Source: RGIG2707 sp045600065
Lineage (GTDB): Bacteria; Bacillota; Clostridia; Peptostreptococcales; Anaerovoracaceae
Assembly: GCA_045600065.1 (NCBI GenBank)
Contig: JAZRXE010000045.1
Span: 1 to 9,811 of the forward strand
Reading direction: 5' to 3'
DNA: 9,811 nucleotides
The notes under the pieces were generated by a model that saw only the letters and a list, made by a program, of their open reading frames with translations, did not search any database and was not told the DNA's origin. Each line of letters begins with the position of its first letter. The first letter of the stretch is position 1. Positions 1 to 5,522 of the stretch are shown in pieces. Made by a program: the position numbers and the translations under genes.

Positions 1-160
1 TTATTGTTGTTTAGGAATATGTACGAGGAACATTTCTTGTTCCTTACCAATCATTGCTGATTGTTTTTGTACATTGTCCAGAGAAGAACCTAATCTTCTC
101 TTTGACTTAGTTTCTACACTATGATGTTTTCAAGGTTCCTGTTCCGCATCAGCGGAACGT
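1..160 (-). promoter_or_regulatory. rRNA operon leader (pre-16S 5' spacer), running off the left edge
   Basis: Untranslated leader downstream of the P2 promoter, read leftward. Seen: three perfect hairpins. The first is at 141-158 (7-bp stem GTTCCGC/GCGGAAC, 4-nt loop, at the very 5' end of a P2 transcript). The second is at 80-101 (8-bp stem, 6-nt loop). The third is at 26-44 (7-bp stem AGGAACA/TGTTCCT, 5-nt loop), flanked by ATGTAC (19-24) and GTACAT (69-74), which can pair around it. None is followed by a T tract, so they do not look like terminators. No open reading frame with a ribosome site is present. Together with the tandem promoters and the boxA-like motif this matches the leader of a clostridial rrn operon. 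The 16S gene itself is inferred and is not in the window. Confidence 0.72.
121..140 (-). promoter_or_regulatory. boxA-like antitermination element of an rRNA leader
   Basis: On the minus strand this reads AGGAACCTTGAAAACATCAT. The core 'ACCTTGAAAAC' resembles the 'TTCTTTGAAAACT' / 'CCTTGAAAACTG' segment found before 16S and 23S genes in Bacillota, where NusB-S10 antitermination complexes load. It lies directly after the 5' hairpin at 141-158, about 20 nt into the P2 transcript, which is the usual place. The assignment rests on motif resemblance. Confidence 0.6.
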
Positions 161-165
161 TCTTT

Positions 166-194
166 ATTATATGGGCTCGCTTGCGAATTGGCAA
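166..194 (-). promoter_or_regulatory. Promoter P2 of the rRNA operon (sigma-A type)
   Basis: The -35 box is TTGCCA (189-194), the spacer is exactly 17 bp, and the -10 box is a perfect TATAAT (166-171), all read on the minus strand. The DNA just upstream of the -35 (195-220) is almost pure A/T with a T6 run on the plus strand, like an UP element. Initiation is expected near 158-160. It drives leftward transcription into the leader and out of the window. Confidence 0.85.
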
Positions 195-265
195 CAACTA
201 TTTTTTATTTATTTCAAATCTTTGTCGGCTCACTCTCTGCCTGCCCTTTCGTAAAGAGCCTGTTC

Positions 266-294
266 AATATACCAACCTTTCTCCCTGAAGTCAA
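266..294 (-). promoter_or_regulatory. Promoter P1 of the rRNA operon (sigma-A type)
   Basis: The -35 box is TTGACT (289-294), the spacer is exactly 17 bp, and the -10 box is TATATT (266-271) on the minus strand. A-tract DNA (about 300-325) lies upstream of the -35 like an UP element. The -10 is exactly 100 bp upstream of the P2 -10, the tandem arrangement known for Bacillota rrn operons. The predicted start falls on or beside GG (259-260). A GTP start would fit stringent control, but the exact base is inferred. Confidence 0.8.
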
Positions 295-333
295 CCCCCT
301 TTTTTCATCTTTTTCAAACTATTTTCCGGGATG

Positions 334-373
334 CGCTTTTAAGCGGTTTCAGGCGTTGAAAAGCCGGCTTTTC
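334..373 (-). terminator. Weak terminator candidate after nagB
   Basis: A GAAAAG/CTTTTC stem with a CCGG loop (358-373) begins one base after the nagB stop codon. A second small inverted repeat (334-345, CGCTT/AAGCG) follows. The GC core is short and there is no clean T tract after the stem, so termination here would be weak. No better terminator is visible before P1, so some read-through from nagB into the rrn region is possible. Confidence 0.3.
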
Positions 374-374
374 C

Positions 375-1094
375 CTACTTGCTCAGCTTGGCTGCAGCTT
401 CGTGATCCAGATAGACTTCCACAAAGGGATGGAGCTGGAGAACGGAAGCGGGCACATCCATGGTCACGGGGCCTTCGATGAATGCCTTGACTATGTCAGC
501 CTTGCTGCTTCCTGTTGCAATGAGAATAATGCTCCTTGTATTCATAATAGTCTTGATGCCCATGGACACTGCCTGAGTGGGTACTTCTTCTATAGAATTG
601 AAGAAGCGGGAGTTGACCTCTATGGTATTGGGAGTCAGATCCACCACATGGGTCAGGCTGTCGATGGCAGTTCCCGGCTCGTTGAAGCCGATGTGACCGT
701 CTACTCCTATTCCGAGAAGCTGCAGATCTATTCCTCCGGCTGCATTGATCTCGTCGTCGTATTTCTCGGGCGCGGAAATATCTGTGCCGCTGGGAACCCT
801 GGTATTGTCGATATCTATGTCAATATGCTTGAACAGATTCTCGTTCATAAAGTAGCGATAGCTCTGCTCATGGGTGCCGTCAAGGCCCACATACTCGTCG
901 AGATTGAAGCTCCTGGCTTTCCTGAAGCTGATCTTACCCTCTCTGCACAGCCTTGCCAGCTCCGCATAAAGACCGAGAGGTGTGGAGCCTGTGGCCCCGC
1001 CCAGCACTGCGTCGGGCTTTTCGGCCAGAAGCTTTACGTACCTTTGCGCAGCAAGCTTTGCAACGTTTTCCTTGGTGTCGATTATGATCTTCAT
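375..1094 (-). CDS. nagB: Glucosamine-6-phosphate deaminase
   Basis: Cytoplasmic enzyme that converts glucosamine-6-phosphate to fructose-6-phosphate and ammonia, returning amino sugar to glycolysis. The 239-residue protein shows the phosphate loop GGATGSTP (32-39), NLDEYVGL (64-71) with the catalytic Asp66, and VDGHIGFNEP (131-140) with Asp132, His134 and Glu139. NSRFF (161-165) and the ATGSSKA loop (193-199) are also present. It is about 27 residues shorter than the E. coli enzyme and lacks that C-terminal part, so it matches the short B. subtilis type without the GlcNAc-6-P allosteric tail. The ATG start is supported by AAGGAG (1102-1107) with 7-nt spacing. It is the last gene of the cdaA operon, 52 bp after the beta-helix gene. 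No nagA is visible, so its substrate probably comes from the GlcN-6-P pool shared with GlmM. Confidence 0.96.
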   Translation of the reverse strand: MKIIIDTKENVAKLAAQRYVKLLAEKPDAVLGGATGSTPLGLYAELARLCREGKISFRKARSFNLDEYVGLDGTHEQSYRYFMNENLFKHIDIDIDNTRVPSGTDISAPEKYDDEINAAGGIDLQLLGIGVDGHIGFNEPGTAIDSLTHVVDLTPNTIEVNSRFFNSIEEVPTQAVSMGIKTIMNTRSIILIATGSSKADIVKAFIEGPVTMDVPASVLQLHPFVEVYLDHEAAAKLSK

Positions 1095-1107
1095 AATAAT
1101 GCTCCTT

Positions 1108-1123
1108 CCGGCATAAAGGCCGG
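1108..1123 (-). promoter_or_regulatory. Small hairpin abutting the nagB ribosome binding site
   Basis: A 5-bp CCGGC/GCCGG stem with a 6-nt loop lies in the 52-bp gap before nagB. Its 3' side ends on the base immediately before the AAGGAG Shine-Dalgarno. An alternative CCTT/AAGG pairing could partly cover that site. It could tune nagB translation or be a processing point, but the stem is short and the role is speculative. Confidence 0.3.
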
Positions 1124-1146
1124 GATAACAAAAGTAACGCTCCGGA

Positions 1147-1818
1147 TCAGTATTTTTCCACTATATTTCCGGGTGCCTTGAATATACAGCCTGCGGGCAC
1201 CACTCCCCTGACCGAGGATGTGGGATACACATTGGCATGAGCCCCTATGACGGTGCCCGGATTGAGAACGCTGTTGCAGCCGATCTCGGCATAGTCACCC
1301 AGCATGGCACCGACCTTTTTGCGTCCGGTCTCTATGCTCTCTTCGGGCGATTTCACAACCACATTGAGCCTGTCTGCCTTGACATTGCTGGTAACAGAGC
1401 CTGCGCCCATATGGGCGTGCCATCCCAGAACGGAATCTCCCACGTAGTTGTAATGCGGTGTTTCCACATTATCGAAAAGTATAACGTTCTTCAGCTCCAC
1501 GGAATTGCCCACGACGGTGCCCTTCCCGACTATGGCGCTTTCTCTGATGAAGGCGCAGTGTCTAATTTCCGCCCCGTGATCTATGATGCACGGAGAGCCT
1601 ATGAAGGCGCTGGGGAAGACCTTTGCGTCTTTGGCGATCCATACACCCTCTGCGGGGTTATCGAACTCGTCTGCGGGAAGCGTGGGCCCCAGAGCAAGTA
1701 TAAAATCCTTGATACCCGAAAGCAGCTCCCAGGGATAGGTTTTGCCCTCGAACAGAGGGGCTGCGATGGTATGGGAAAGATCGTAAAGATCTTTGATGGT
1801 CGGGATCTTCTTGTCCAT
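1147..1818 (-). CDS. Left-handed beta-helix acyltransferase, GlmU C-domain-like
   Basis: A 223-residue protein of the hexapeptide-repeat (left-handed beta-helix) superfamily. Residues about 60-150 carry imperfect [IV]-G-x4 repeats. The segment from His122 (PHYNYVGDS, then GWHAHMGAGSVTSN) aligns by eye with the GlmU block H-x-YLGDA...NIGAGT, which includes the catalytic His of the acetyltransferase. A second helix stretch is at about 169-212. The first 45 residues form a short helical lead with a YPWELL motif. There is no nucleotidyltransferase domain (no N-terminal GxGTRM-type loop), so the common database label 'UDP-GlcNAc pyrophosphorylase' would be misleading. The start is ATG in a TAATG overlap with the glmM stop, with GAGG a few bases upstream. 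A plausible role is CoA-dependent acetylation of GlcN-1-P made by GlmM, but the substrate is not proven by sequence. Other sugar acyltransferase roles are possible. Confidence 0.8.
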   Translation of the reverse strand: MDKKIPTIKDLYDLSHTIAAPLFEGKTYPWELLSGIKDFILALGPTLPADEFDNPAEGVWIAKDAKVFPSAFIGSPCIIDHGAEIRHCAFIRESAIVGKGTVVGNSVELKNVILFDNVETPHYNYVGDSVLGWHAHMGAGSVTSNVKADRLNVVVKSPEESIETGRKKVGAMLGDYAEIGCNSVLNPGTVIGAHANVYPTSSVRGVVPAGCIFKAPGNIVEKY

Positions 1819-3221
1819 TATTTCATCCTCACAAAGAGACCTTCAGCCTTAATGGCGTCGATCATGCTGTCTACGGCACGCTCTGCGTCCTCGTGGCTTG
1901 CCGCCTCGGCCATGACCCTGAGAACATCCTCGGTACCGCTCTTTCTGAGCAGTGTCCTGCCGGTGGTACCGAGAGCTTCGCCTGCCTGCTTTTCTGCCTG
2001 CTTTACTGCCTGATTGTTCATGGCGGCGTTCTTGTCGGTGACCACTACGTTCTTCAGCACCTGGGGATACATGGTGACTCCCTCGGTAAGCCTGGAAAGC
2101 GTTGTCTTCTGCTCTATAATGCACTGCATCACCTTGATGGCGGTGATAAGACCGTCTCCGGTGGTGGCGTATTTTCTGAAAATTATGTGGCCTGACTGCT
2201 CTCCGCCTATCAGATGGCCGTTTGCCGCCATGTTCTCGTAGACATACTTATCGCCTACGGCGGTCTTCTCGTAGCCTATTCCCAGCTCGTCCAGGGCCTT
2301 GTAAAGCCCGAAATTGGACATTATGGTGGTGACTACCCTGGAGCTGCCCAGCTCGCCCAGCTTCTGCATATACTTCGCGCAGACATACATGATCTCATCG
2401 CCGTTGACCTCTTTGCCGTTTTCGTCTACGGCAAGGCAGCGGTCGGCATCGCCGTCGAAGGCAAAGCCCACGTCGAGAAGCTCGTCCTTTACCAGTCTTT
2501 TGAGCCCGTCAATATGGGTGGAACCGCAGTCTCTGTTGACATTGAGCCCGTCGGGATGATCATTGATCACATAGGTCTTTGCACCCAAAGCGTCAAAGAC
2601 GTTCTTGGCTATCTGCCAGGTGCTGCCGTTGGAGCAGTCCAGACCCACGCGCAGACCCTTGAAGGAGCATGTGGACAGAGAGATCAGATAGCCTATGTAA
2701 CGGTTGCGTCCGGCGGAATAGTCGATGACACTGCCTATCTCCTCTCCTCTGGCGTAGGGGACCGTCCAGCTTTCACCCGCAAAGCCCTCCGGCCTGAACT
2801 CTCCGTCCAGATAGGCCTCCACGGCGCCAATTGTCTCGTCTTCCATCTTTTCGCCGTTGCCGTTGATCAGCTTGATCCCGTTATCCATGTACGCATTATG
2901 ACTGGCGGATATCATTATTCCGCAGTCAAAGCCGTCGGTGCGCGCGGCATAGGCTACGCTGGGAGTGGTGGTCACATGCATCAGGTATACATCGGCACCC
3001 GCTGCCGCAAGTCCGGCGCTGAGAGCATCCTCGAACATATAGCTGCTGCGGCGGGTATCCTTACCAACGACCACCTTGGCCCTGTAGCCTTCAGGTCTTG
3101 CAAAGGCCGGGTTCTTACCGTAATACCAGCCAGTAAACAGGCCGATTCTGAACGCATGCTCTGCTGTCAGATCGGCATTGGCCTCACCTCTGAAGCCGTC
3201 TGTTCCGAAATATTTACTCAT
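1818..3221 (-). CDS. glmM: Phosphoglucosamine mutase
   Basis: Interconverts glucosamine-6-phosphate and glucosamine-1-phosphate, the step before UDP-GlcNAc and peptidoglycan. The 467-residue protein opens with YFGTDGFRGEAN (4-15). It carries the active-site serine loop GIMISASHN (101-109, phospho-acceptor Ser107) and the metal loop DGDADR (256-261). It also has the sugar loop GGEQSGH (339-345) and the phosphate-binding RKSGTED (426-432). Two usual prolines are replaced: SASHNA instead of SASHNP, and RKSGTED instead of RPSGTEP. The protein is about 20 residues longer than most GlmM, partly through an insertion near 32-46. It starts at ATG with GGAG 7 nt upstream and lies 14 bp after cdaR. In Firmicutes GlmM binds CdaA and lowers c-di-AMP synthesis, and the adjacency here fits that. 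A phosphomannomutase role is less likely given the cluster. Confidence 0.95.
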   Translation of the reverse strand: MSKYFGTDGFRGEANADLTAEHAFRIGLFTGWYYGKNPAFARPEGYRAKVVVGKDTRRSSYMFEDALSAGLAAAGADVYLMHVTTTPSVAYAARTDGFDCGIMISASHNAYMDNGIKLINGNGEKMEDETIGAVEAYLDGEFRPEGFAGESWTVPYARGEEIGSVIDYSAGRNRYIGYLISLSTCSFKGLRVGLDCSNGSTWQIAKNVFDALGAKTYVINDHPDGLNVNRDCGSTHIDGLKRLVKDELLDVGFAFDGDADRCLAVDENGKEVNGDEIMYVCAKYMQKLGELGSSRVVTTIMSNFGLYKALDELGIGYEKTAVGDKYVYENMAANGHLIGGEQSGHIIFRKYATTGDGLITAIKVMQCIIEQKTTLSRLTEGVTMYPQVLKNVVVTDKNAAMNNQAVKQAEKQAGEALGTTGRTLLRKSGTEDVLRVMAEAASHEDAERAVDSMIDAIKAEGLFVRMK

Positions 3222-3235
3222 AAATGATCTCCAAT

Positions 3236-4483
3236 CTATTCTTCAGATTCTGCCTCTTCGTTGTGAAGAGCCTCGATCCTGACAACTATATTCAACGGGC
3301 TGAAGCTGACTGTTATGCCCTCTCTGGGCTCCAGCACACGGAAGCCCACCTTGTATTCGGTCTCGCCCTGCCGGGGAAGCTCTATCACGGACAGATCCAG
3401 CACGGGCTGAAGGTCCTTGGCTTCAAGAGTCCTGATCACATCCAGCTCGCCGCTGGCATACACGGAGACCTCGCAGGGAGTGTAGCTCAGCCGGTACGCC
3501 TCCGGATCCGGAGCGTTGTTCACCAGGATCTGATCCGGCTGATAACCAAAGGATATCTCACCGGTGTGAGTCAGAGTGAATTTTGCCTTAAGCCCTCCGG
3601 AGCTTTCCGCAAGGTACACGCCCTCGGGCAGCTGGAAGCTTATATTGTAGCTGGTGTCCTGGGTGATGCCGTCGATATTGATGGTGTTTGCCTTGATAAA
3701 GCTGAGCCCGTCCAGTATCTCCACAGGAGCCTTAACCATAACGCTGGAGGGTATCCTGGTGCCGCTGAGCCGCGAACCCAGGCCGGGAGTACCCACGTAG
3801 CTGAGCTTTAACGGGACGCTCTTTGCATTGTATAAAGCAGCCTCCACTCTTACCTTTTCCTCAGACAGCTCCAGGGAGGCAAGGACATTGCCCTCGGAAT
3901 CCAGACATACGGGGATCAGGTTCTGGGTATGGGGCACATCGACCTCGAGAATGGAAGCGTCGTAATCCACCCTTACTTCGCCTGCCATGGCTACAAGTCC
4001 GGCGGCGCCGGTAACAGCCAGAGTCTGGGGCGCATCGAGTATGGTAAACTCCGCGTCCATCTCAGGCTGGACAACGGCAACCCTCAGGGGTACATCCGCC
4101 GTAACAAGCTCATCCACGTATACCTGTATCTTGGACGTGCTGATATTGTCTATGGAAATGTTGTTGGGGCCTGTCACCTTTACCTCTACGTAATTCTGGC
4201 CTGCGGAAAGGGCCGAGATATCCGCCTGAGCCCGCAGATCCGCGGCACCCACGCCTGTGACCTCGGCTCTCGGCGCGCTGAAGGTGACATCCACGGTGTA
4301 ATATCCGTCTCCGGATATGGTAAGCTTGTTGGCTCTCAGGGTCTCTCTGCCCTCGAGCACCACGGGCACGTCTCTGACCGTAACGCTGACCGGAGGGTTG
4401 ACGACATTTATGACATAGCTCCAAAGAAGCAGGGCCATGACAACGGAAAGTATCAGATCACCTATTCTCTTGCGTTCCATCAT
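3236..4483 (-). CDS. cdaR: YbbR-domain membrane protein, regulator of diadenylate cyclase
   Basis: A 415-residue protein with a short cationic N-terminus (MMERKR), one hydrophobic segment at about 8-27 and a long outside part. The outside part divides into roughly four YbbR-like beta domains: about 33-124, 129-216, 220-305 and 308-404. It ends in an acidic tail (EEAESEE). In B. subtilis and Listeria the homologue sits in the membrane with CdaA and modulates its c-di-AMP output. The start overlaps the end of cdaA by 26 bp and is preceded by a very strong GGAGGAGGAAGG stretch (4484-4495). Two adjacent ATG codons (4483 and 4480) could both serve, and the second has the better spacing. The family role is known; the domain borders are estimates by eye. 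Confidence 0.92.
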   Translation of the reverse strand: MMERKRIGDLILSVVMALLLWSYVINVVNPPVSVTVRDVPVVLEGRETLRANKLTISGDGYYTVDVTFSAPRAEVTGVGAADLRAQADISALSAGQNYVEVKVTGPNNISIDNISTSKIQVYVDELVTADVPLRVAVVQPEMDAEFTILDAPQTLAVTGAAGLVAMAGEVRVDYDASILEVDVPHTQNLIPVCLDSEGNVLASLELSEEKVRVEAALYNAKSVPLKLSYVGTPGLGSRLSGTRIPSSVMVKAPVEILDGLSFIKANTINIDGITQDTSYNISFQLPEGVYLAESSGGLKAKFTLTHTGEISFGYQPDQILVNNAPDPEAYRLSYTPCEVSVYASGELDVIRTLEAKDLQPVLDLSVIELPRQGETEYKVGFRVLEPREGITVSFSPLNIVVRIEALHNEEAESEE

Positions 4484-5312
4484 CCTTCCTCCTCCATAAA
4501 GCCGAGAGCAGCGCGGCGCCGGGATTCACTGCTTCCTGCACGCTCAGGTAGTAGTTCAAAAGAAGCTTCTCAACGGTCTTAAGATCCAGAAATCTGGACA
4601 GCTTGCCGTTTTCAGCCACGGAAATTATGCCCGTTTCCTCGGAGACTATGAGCACCAGGGCGTCGGAGTTCTCCGAAATGCCTATGCCTGCCCTGTGACG
4701 GGTACCCAGGTCCTTGCTGAGCCCGGAATTTTCTGTAAGGGGAAGCACGCAGCCTGCGGCCAGCAGTCTTTCGCCGCGGATAATGGCAGCCCCGTCATGA
4801 AGGGGCGAGCCTTTATAGAATACGTTCTCCAGCAGCTCGGTGCTGAGCTCTGCGTCTATTCTGGTGCCGGTCTCGGCTATATCGGTAAGCGCAGTATTGC
4901 GCTCGATAACTATAAGAGCGCCTTCCTTTCGCCCTGCAAAATAAGACACCGCGGATACTATCTGATCCACGAAGCCTGAGATCATCTCTCTTTTTATCAT
5001 CTGGGGACGGCCGGTAAAGCTGCCTCTGCCCAGAAGCTCCAGGCCTCTGCGAAGCTCCGGCTGGAACACGACCACCAGTGCTATGAGTCCTATATCAAGA
5101 ACCTTGCTGAGCAGCCAGTTGAAGGCATAAAATTCACATATTTCGGAAATAATAAAAGCAGCAAGCAAAACCAGAAGGCCTCTGCCGAGCTGCAGAGCTC
5201 TGGTGCCCTTTACATAACCCAGGATCTGGTAGAACAGGAACGTTATGATCATTACATCCACAACGTCGCTGAAGCCCATTCCCGTAAACAATGTGATAGG
5301 ATTAAAGCTCAT
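4458..5312 (-). CDS. cdaA: Membrane diadenylate cyclase CdaA
   Basis: Makes cyclic di-AMP from two ATP. From the chosen ATG (5310-5312) the protein has 284 residues. There are three hydrophobic segments, near 17-35, 43-60 and 71-84, then the conserved FQPELRR (83-89). The DAC domain follows, with KGSPLHDGAAII (D173-G174-A175) and GTRHRAGIG (R205-H206-R207), the two signature motifs for ATP and metal binding. An in-frame ATG exists 54 bp upstream (5366) but lies inside the candidate promoter, has no ribosome site, and would put a charged extension before the first membrane segment, so I reject it. GAGGAG (5323-5328) supports the start at 5312. It is the first gene of cdaA-cdaR-glmM-beta-helix-nagB. 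CdaA-type c-di-AMP controls potassium and osmolyte balance and cell-wall homeostasis. Confidence 0.96.
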   Translation of the reverse strand: MSFNPITLFTGMGFSDVVDVMIITFLFYQILGYVKGTRALQLGRGLLVLLAAFIISEICEFYAFNWLLSKVLDIGLIALVVVFQPELRRGLELLGRGSFTGRPQMIKREMISGFVDQIVSAVSYFAGRKEGALIVIERNTALTDIAETGTRIDAELSTELLENVFYKGSPLHDGAAIIRGERLLAAGCVLPLTENSGLSKDLGTRHRAGIGISENSDALVLIVSEETGIISVAENGKLSRFLDLKTVEKLLLNYYLSVQEAVNPGAALLSALWRRKDDGTQENR

Positions 5313-5322
5313 AGAAAAACAC

Positions 5323-5328
5323 TCCTCT
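5323..5328 (-). promoter_or_regulatory. Ribosome binding site of cdaA
   Basis: GAGGAG on the minus strand, with its last G 11 nt from the A of the ATG at 5312. It decides the start, since the upstream in-frame ATG at 5366 has no comparable site. Confidence 0.75.
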
Positions 5329-5337
5329 AACTTATAA

Positions 5338-5366
5338 AGTTTACTAAAAAGAGTGTCGGATTTCAA
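5338..5366 (-). promoter_or_regulatory. Candidate promoter of the cdaA operon
   Basis: On the minus strand the -35 box is TTGAAA (5361-5366), the spacer is 17 bp, and the -10 box is TAAACT (5338-5343, 4 of 6 matches). A start near 5331 would leave a leader of about 20 nt carrying GAGGAG. The TATAAG at 5332-5337 is the other possible -10 but has no -35 at proper spacing. The -35 begins a few bases past the T6 run that follows the inverted repeat, so promoter and upstream terminator abut. Confidence 0.45.
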
Positions 5367-5369
5367 TAG

Positions 5370-5478
5370 AAAAAAGGGACACAGGGGGGCACAGGGGGGC
5401 GGTTCTTCTGTGTCGCACGCCTTGTGTCGCAGGCTTGGGCACAGGAGGGGGGCACAGAAGAACCGTCCCCCTGTGTCC
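5370..5478 (-). terminator. Inverted repeat acting as a possible terminator
   Basis: Read leftward, the outer 12-bp stem of the repeat closes at 5377 and is followed after one C by TTTTTT (5370-5375). A long GC-rich hairpin plus six U is the form of an intrinsic terminator. It would back up the 5490-5522 hairpin and shield cdaA from comF read-through. The stem is long with a large centre, so efficiency is uncertain. Confidence 0.5.
5376..5478. repeat. Palindromic extragenic repeat of the GGTTCTTCTGTG type
   Basis: Two 23-bp arms (5390-5412 and 5453-5475) are inverted copies with a single mismatch (G at 5399 against A in the other arm's complement). Each contains CGGTTCTTCTGTG or its complement. 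An outer pair, GGACACAGGGGG (5377-5388) and CCCCCTGTGTCC (5467-5478), is also perfect. The left arm has a tandem duplication of acaggggggc (5381-5390 and 5391-5400). The centre has tgtgtcgca twice (5409-5417 and 5423-5431) and a 4-bp GCCT/AGGC stem. Similar 'GGGGACGGTTCTTCTGTGTC' palindromes are scattered in many clostridial genomes and resemble REP elements mobilised by Y1 transposases. That link is from memory and no transposase is present here. Confidence 0.8.
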
Positions 5479-5489
5479 TTGTGCGCCTT

Positions 5490-5522
5490 AATACAAAATG
5501 CGGGGCGATACCGCTCCGCATT
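5490..5522 (-). terminator. Intrinsic terminator of the comF operon
   Basis: A hairpin at 5497-5522 pairs AATGCGG with CCGCATT and continues inward (GCG/CGC around a 4-nt loop) with one mismatch. On the minus strand it runs into TTTTGTATT. It lies 211 bp past the comF stop, so the transcript would carry a long 3' untranslated part. Confidence 0.65.

Noticed and set aside
80..101. Hairpin as an intrinsic terminator in the leader
   Set aside because: No T tract follows on either strand in the sense needed for termination of the leftward transcript; it is more likely a leader structure.
1..374. Riboswitch or glmS ribozyme, given the amino-sugar genes
   Set aside because: The region is downstream of nagB and is driven by its own promoters. 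No glmS follows in the window and I see no ribozyme core. The boxA-like motif and tandem promoters fit an rrn leader better.
188..481. Plus-strand frame of 97 codons over the left end
   Set aside because: It spans the P1 and P2 promoters and the end of nagB, has no Shine-Dalgarno and shows no protein motif.
2214..3227. Long plus-strand open frame opposite glmM
   Set aside because: It is antisense to a full-length GlmM with all catalytic motifs. Its translation has no recognisable domain and it has no ribosome site, so it is a shadow frame.
5313..5337. c-di-AMP riboswitch before cdaA
   Set aside because: The predicted leader is only about 20 nt, too short for a ydaO-type riboswitch.
5313..5366. 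N-terminal extension of CdaA from the ATG at 5366
   Set aside because: No ribosome site is seen there, it overlaps the candidate promoter, and the start at 5312 has GAGGAG and fits the usual CdaA N-terminus.
5381..5431. Possible CRISPR array from short repeated units
   Set aside because: The units are 9-10 bp, only two copies each, without uniform spacers; they are internal duplications of a palindrome.
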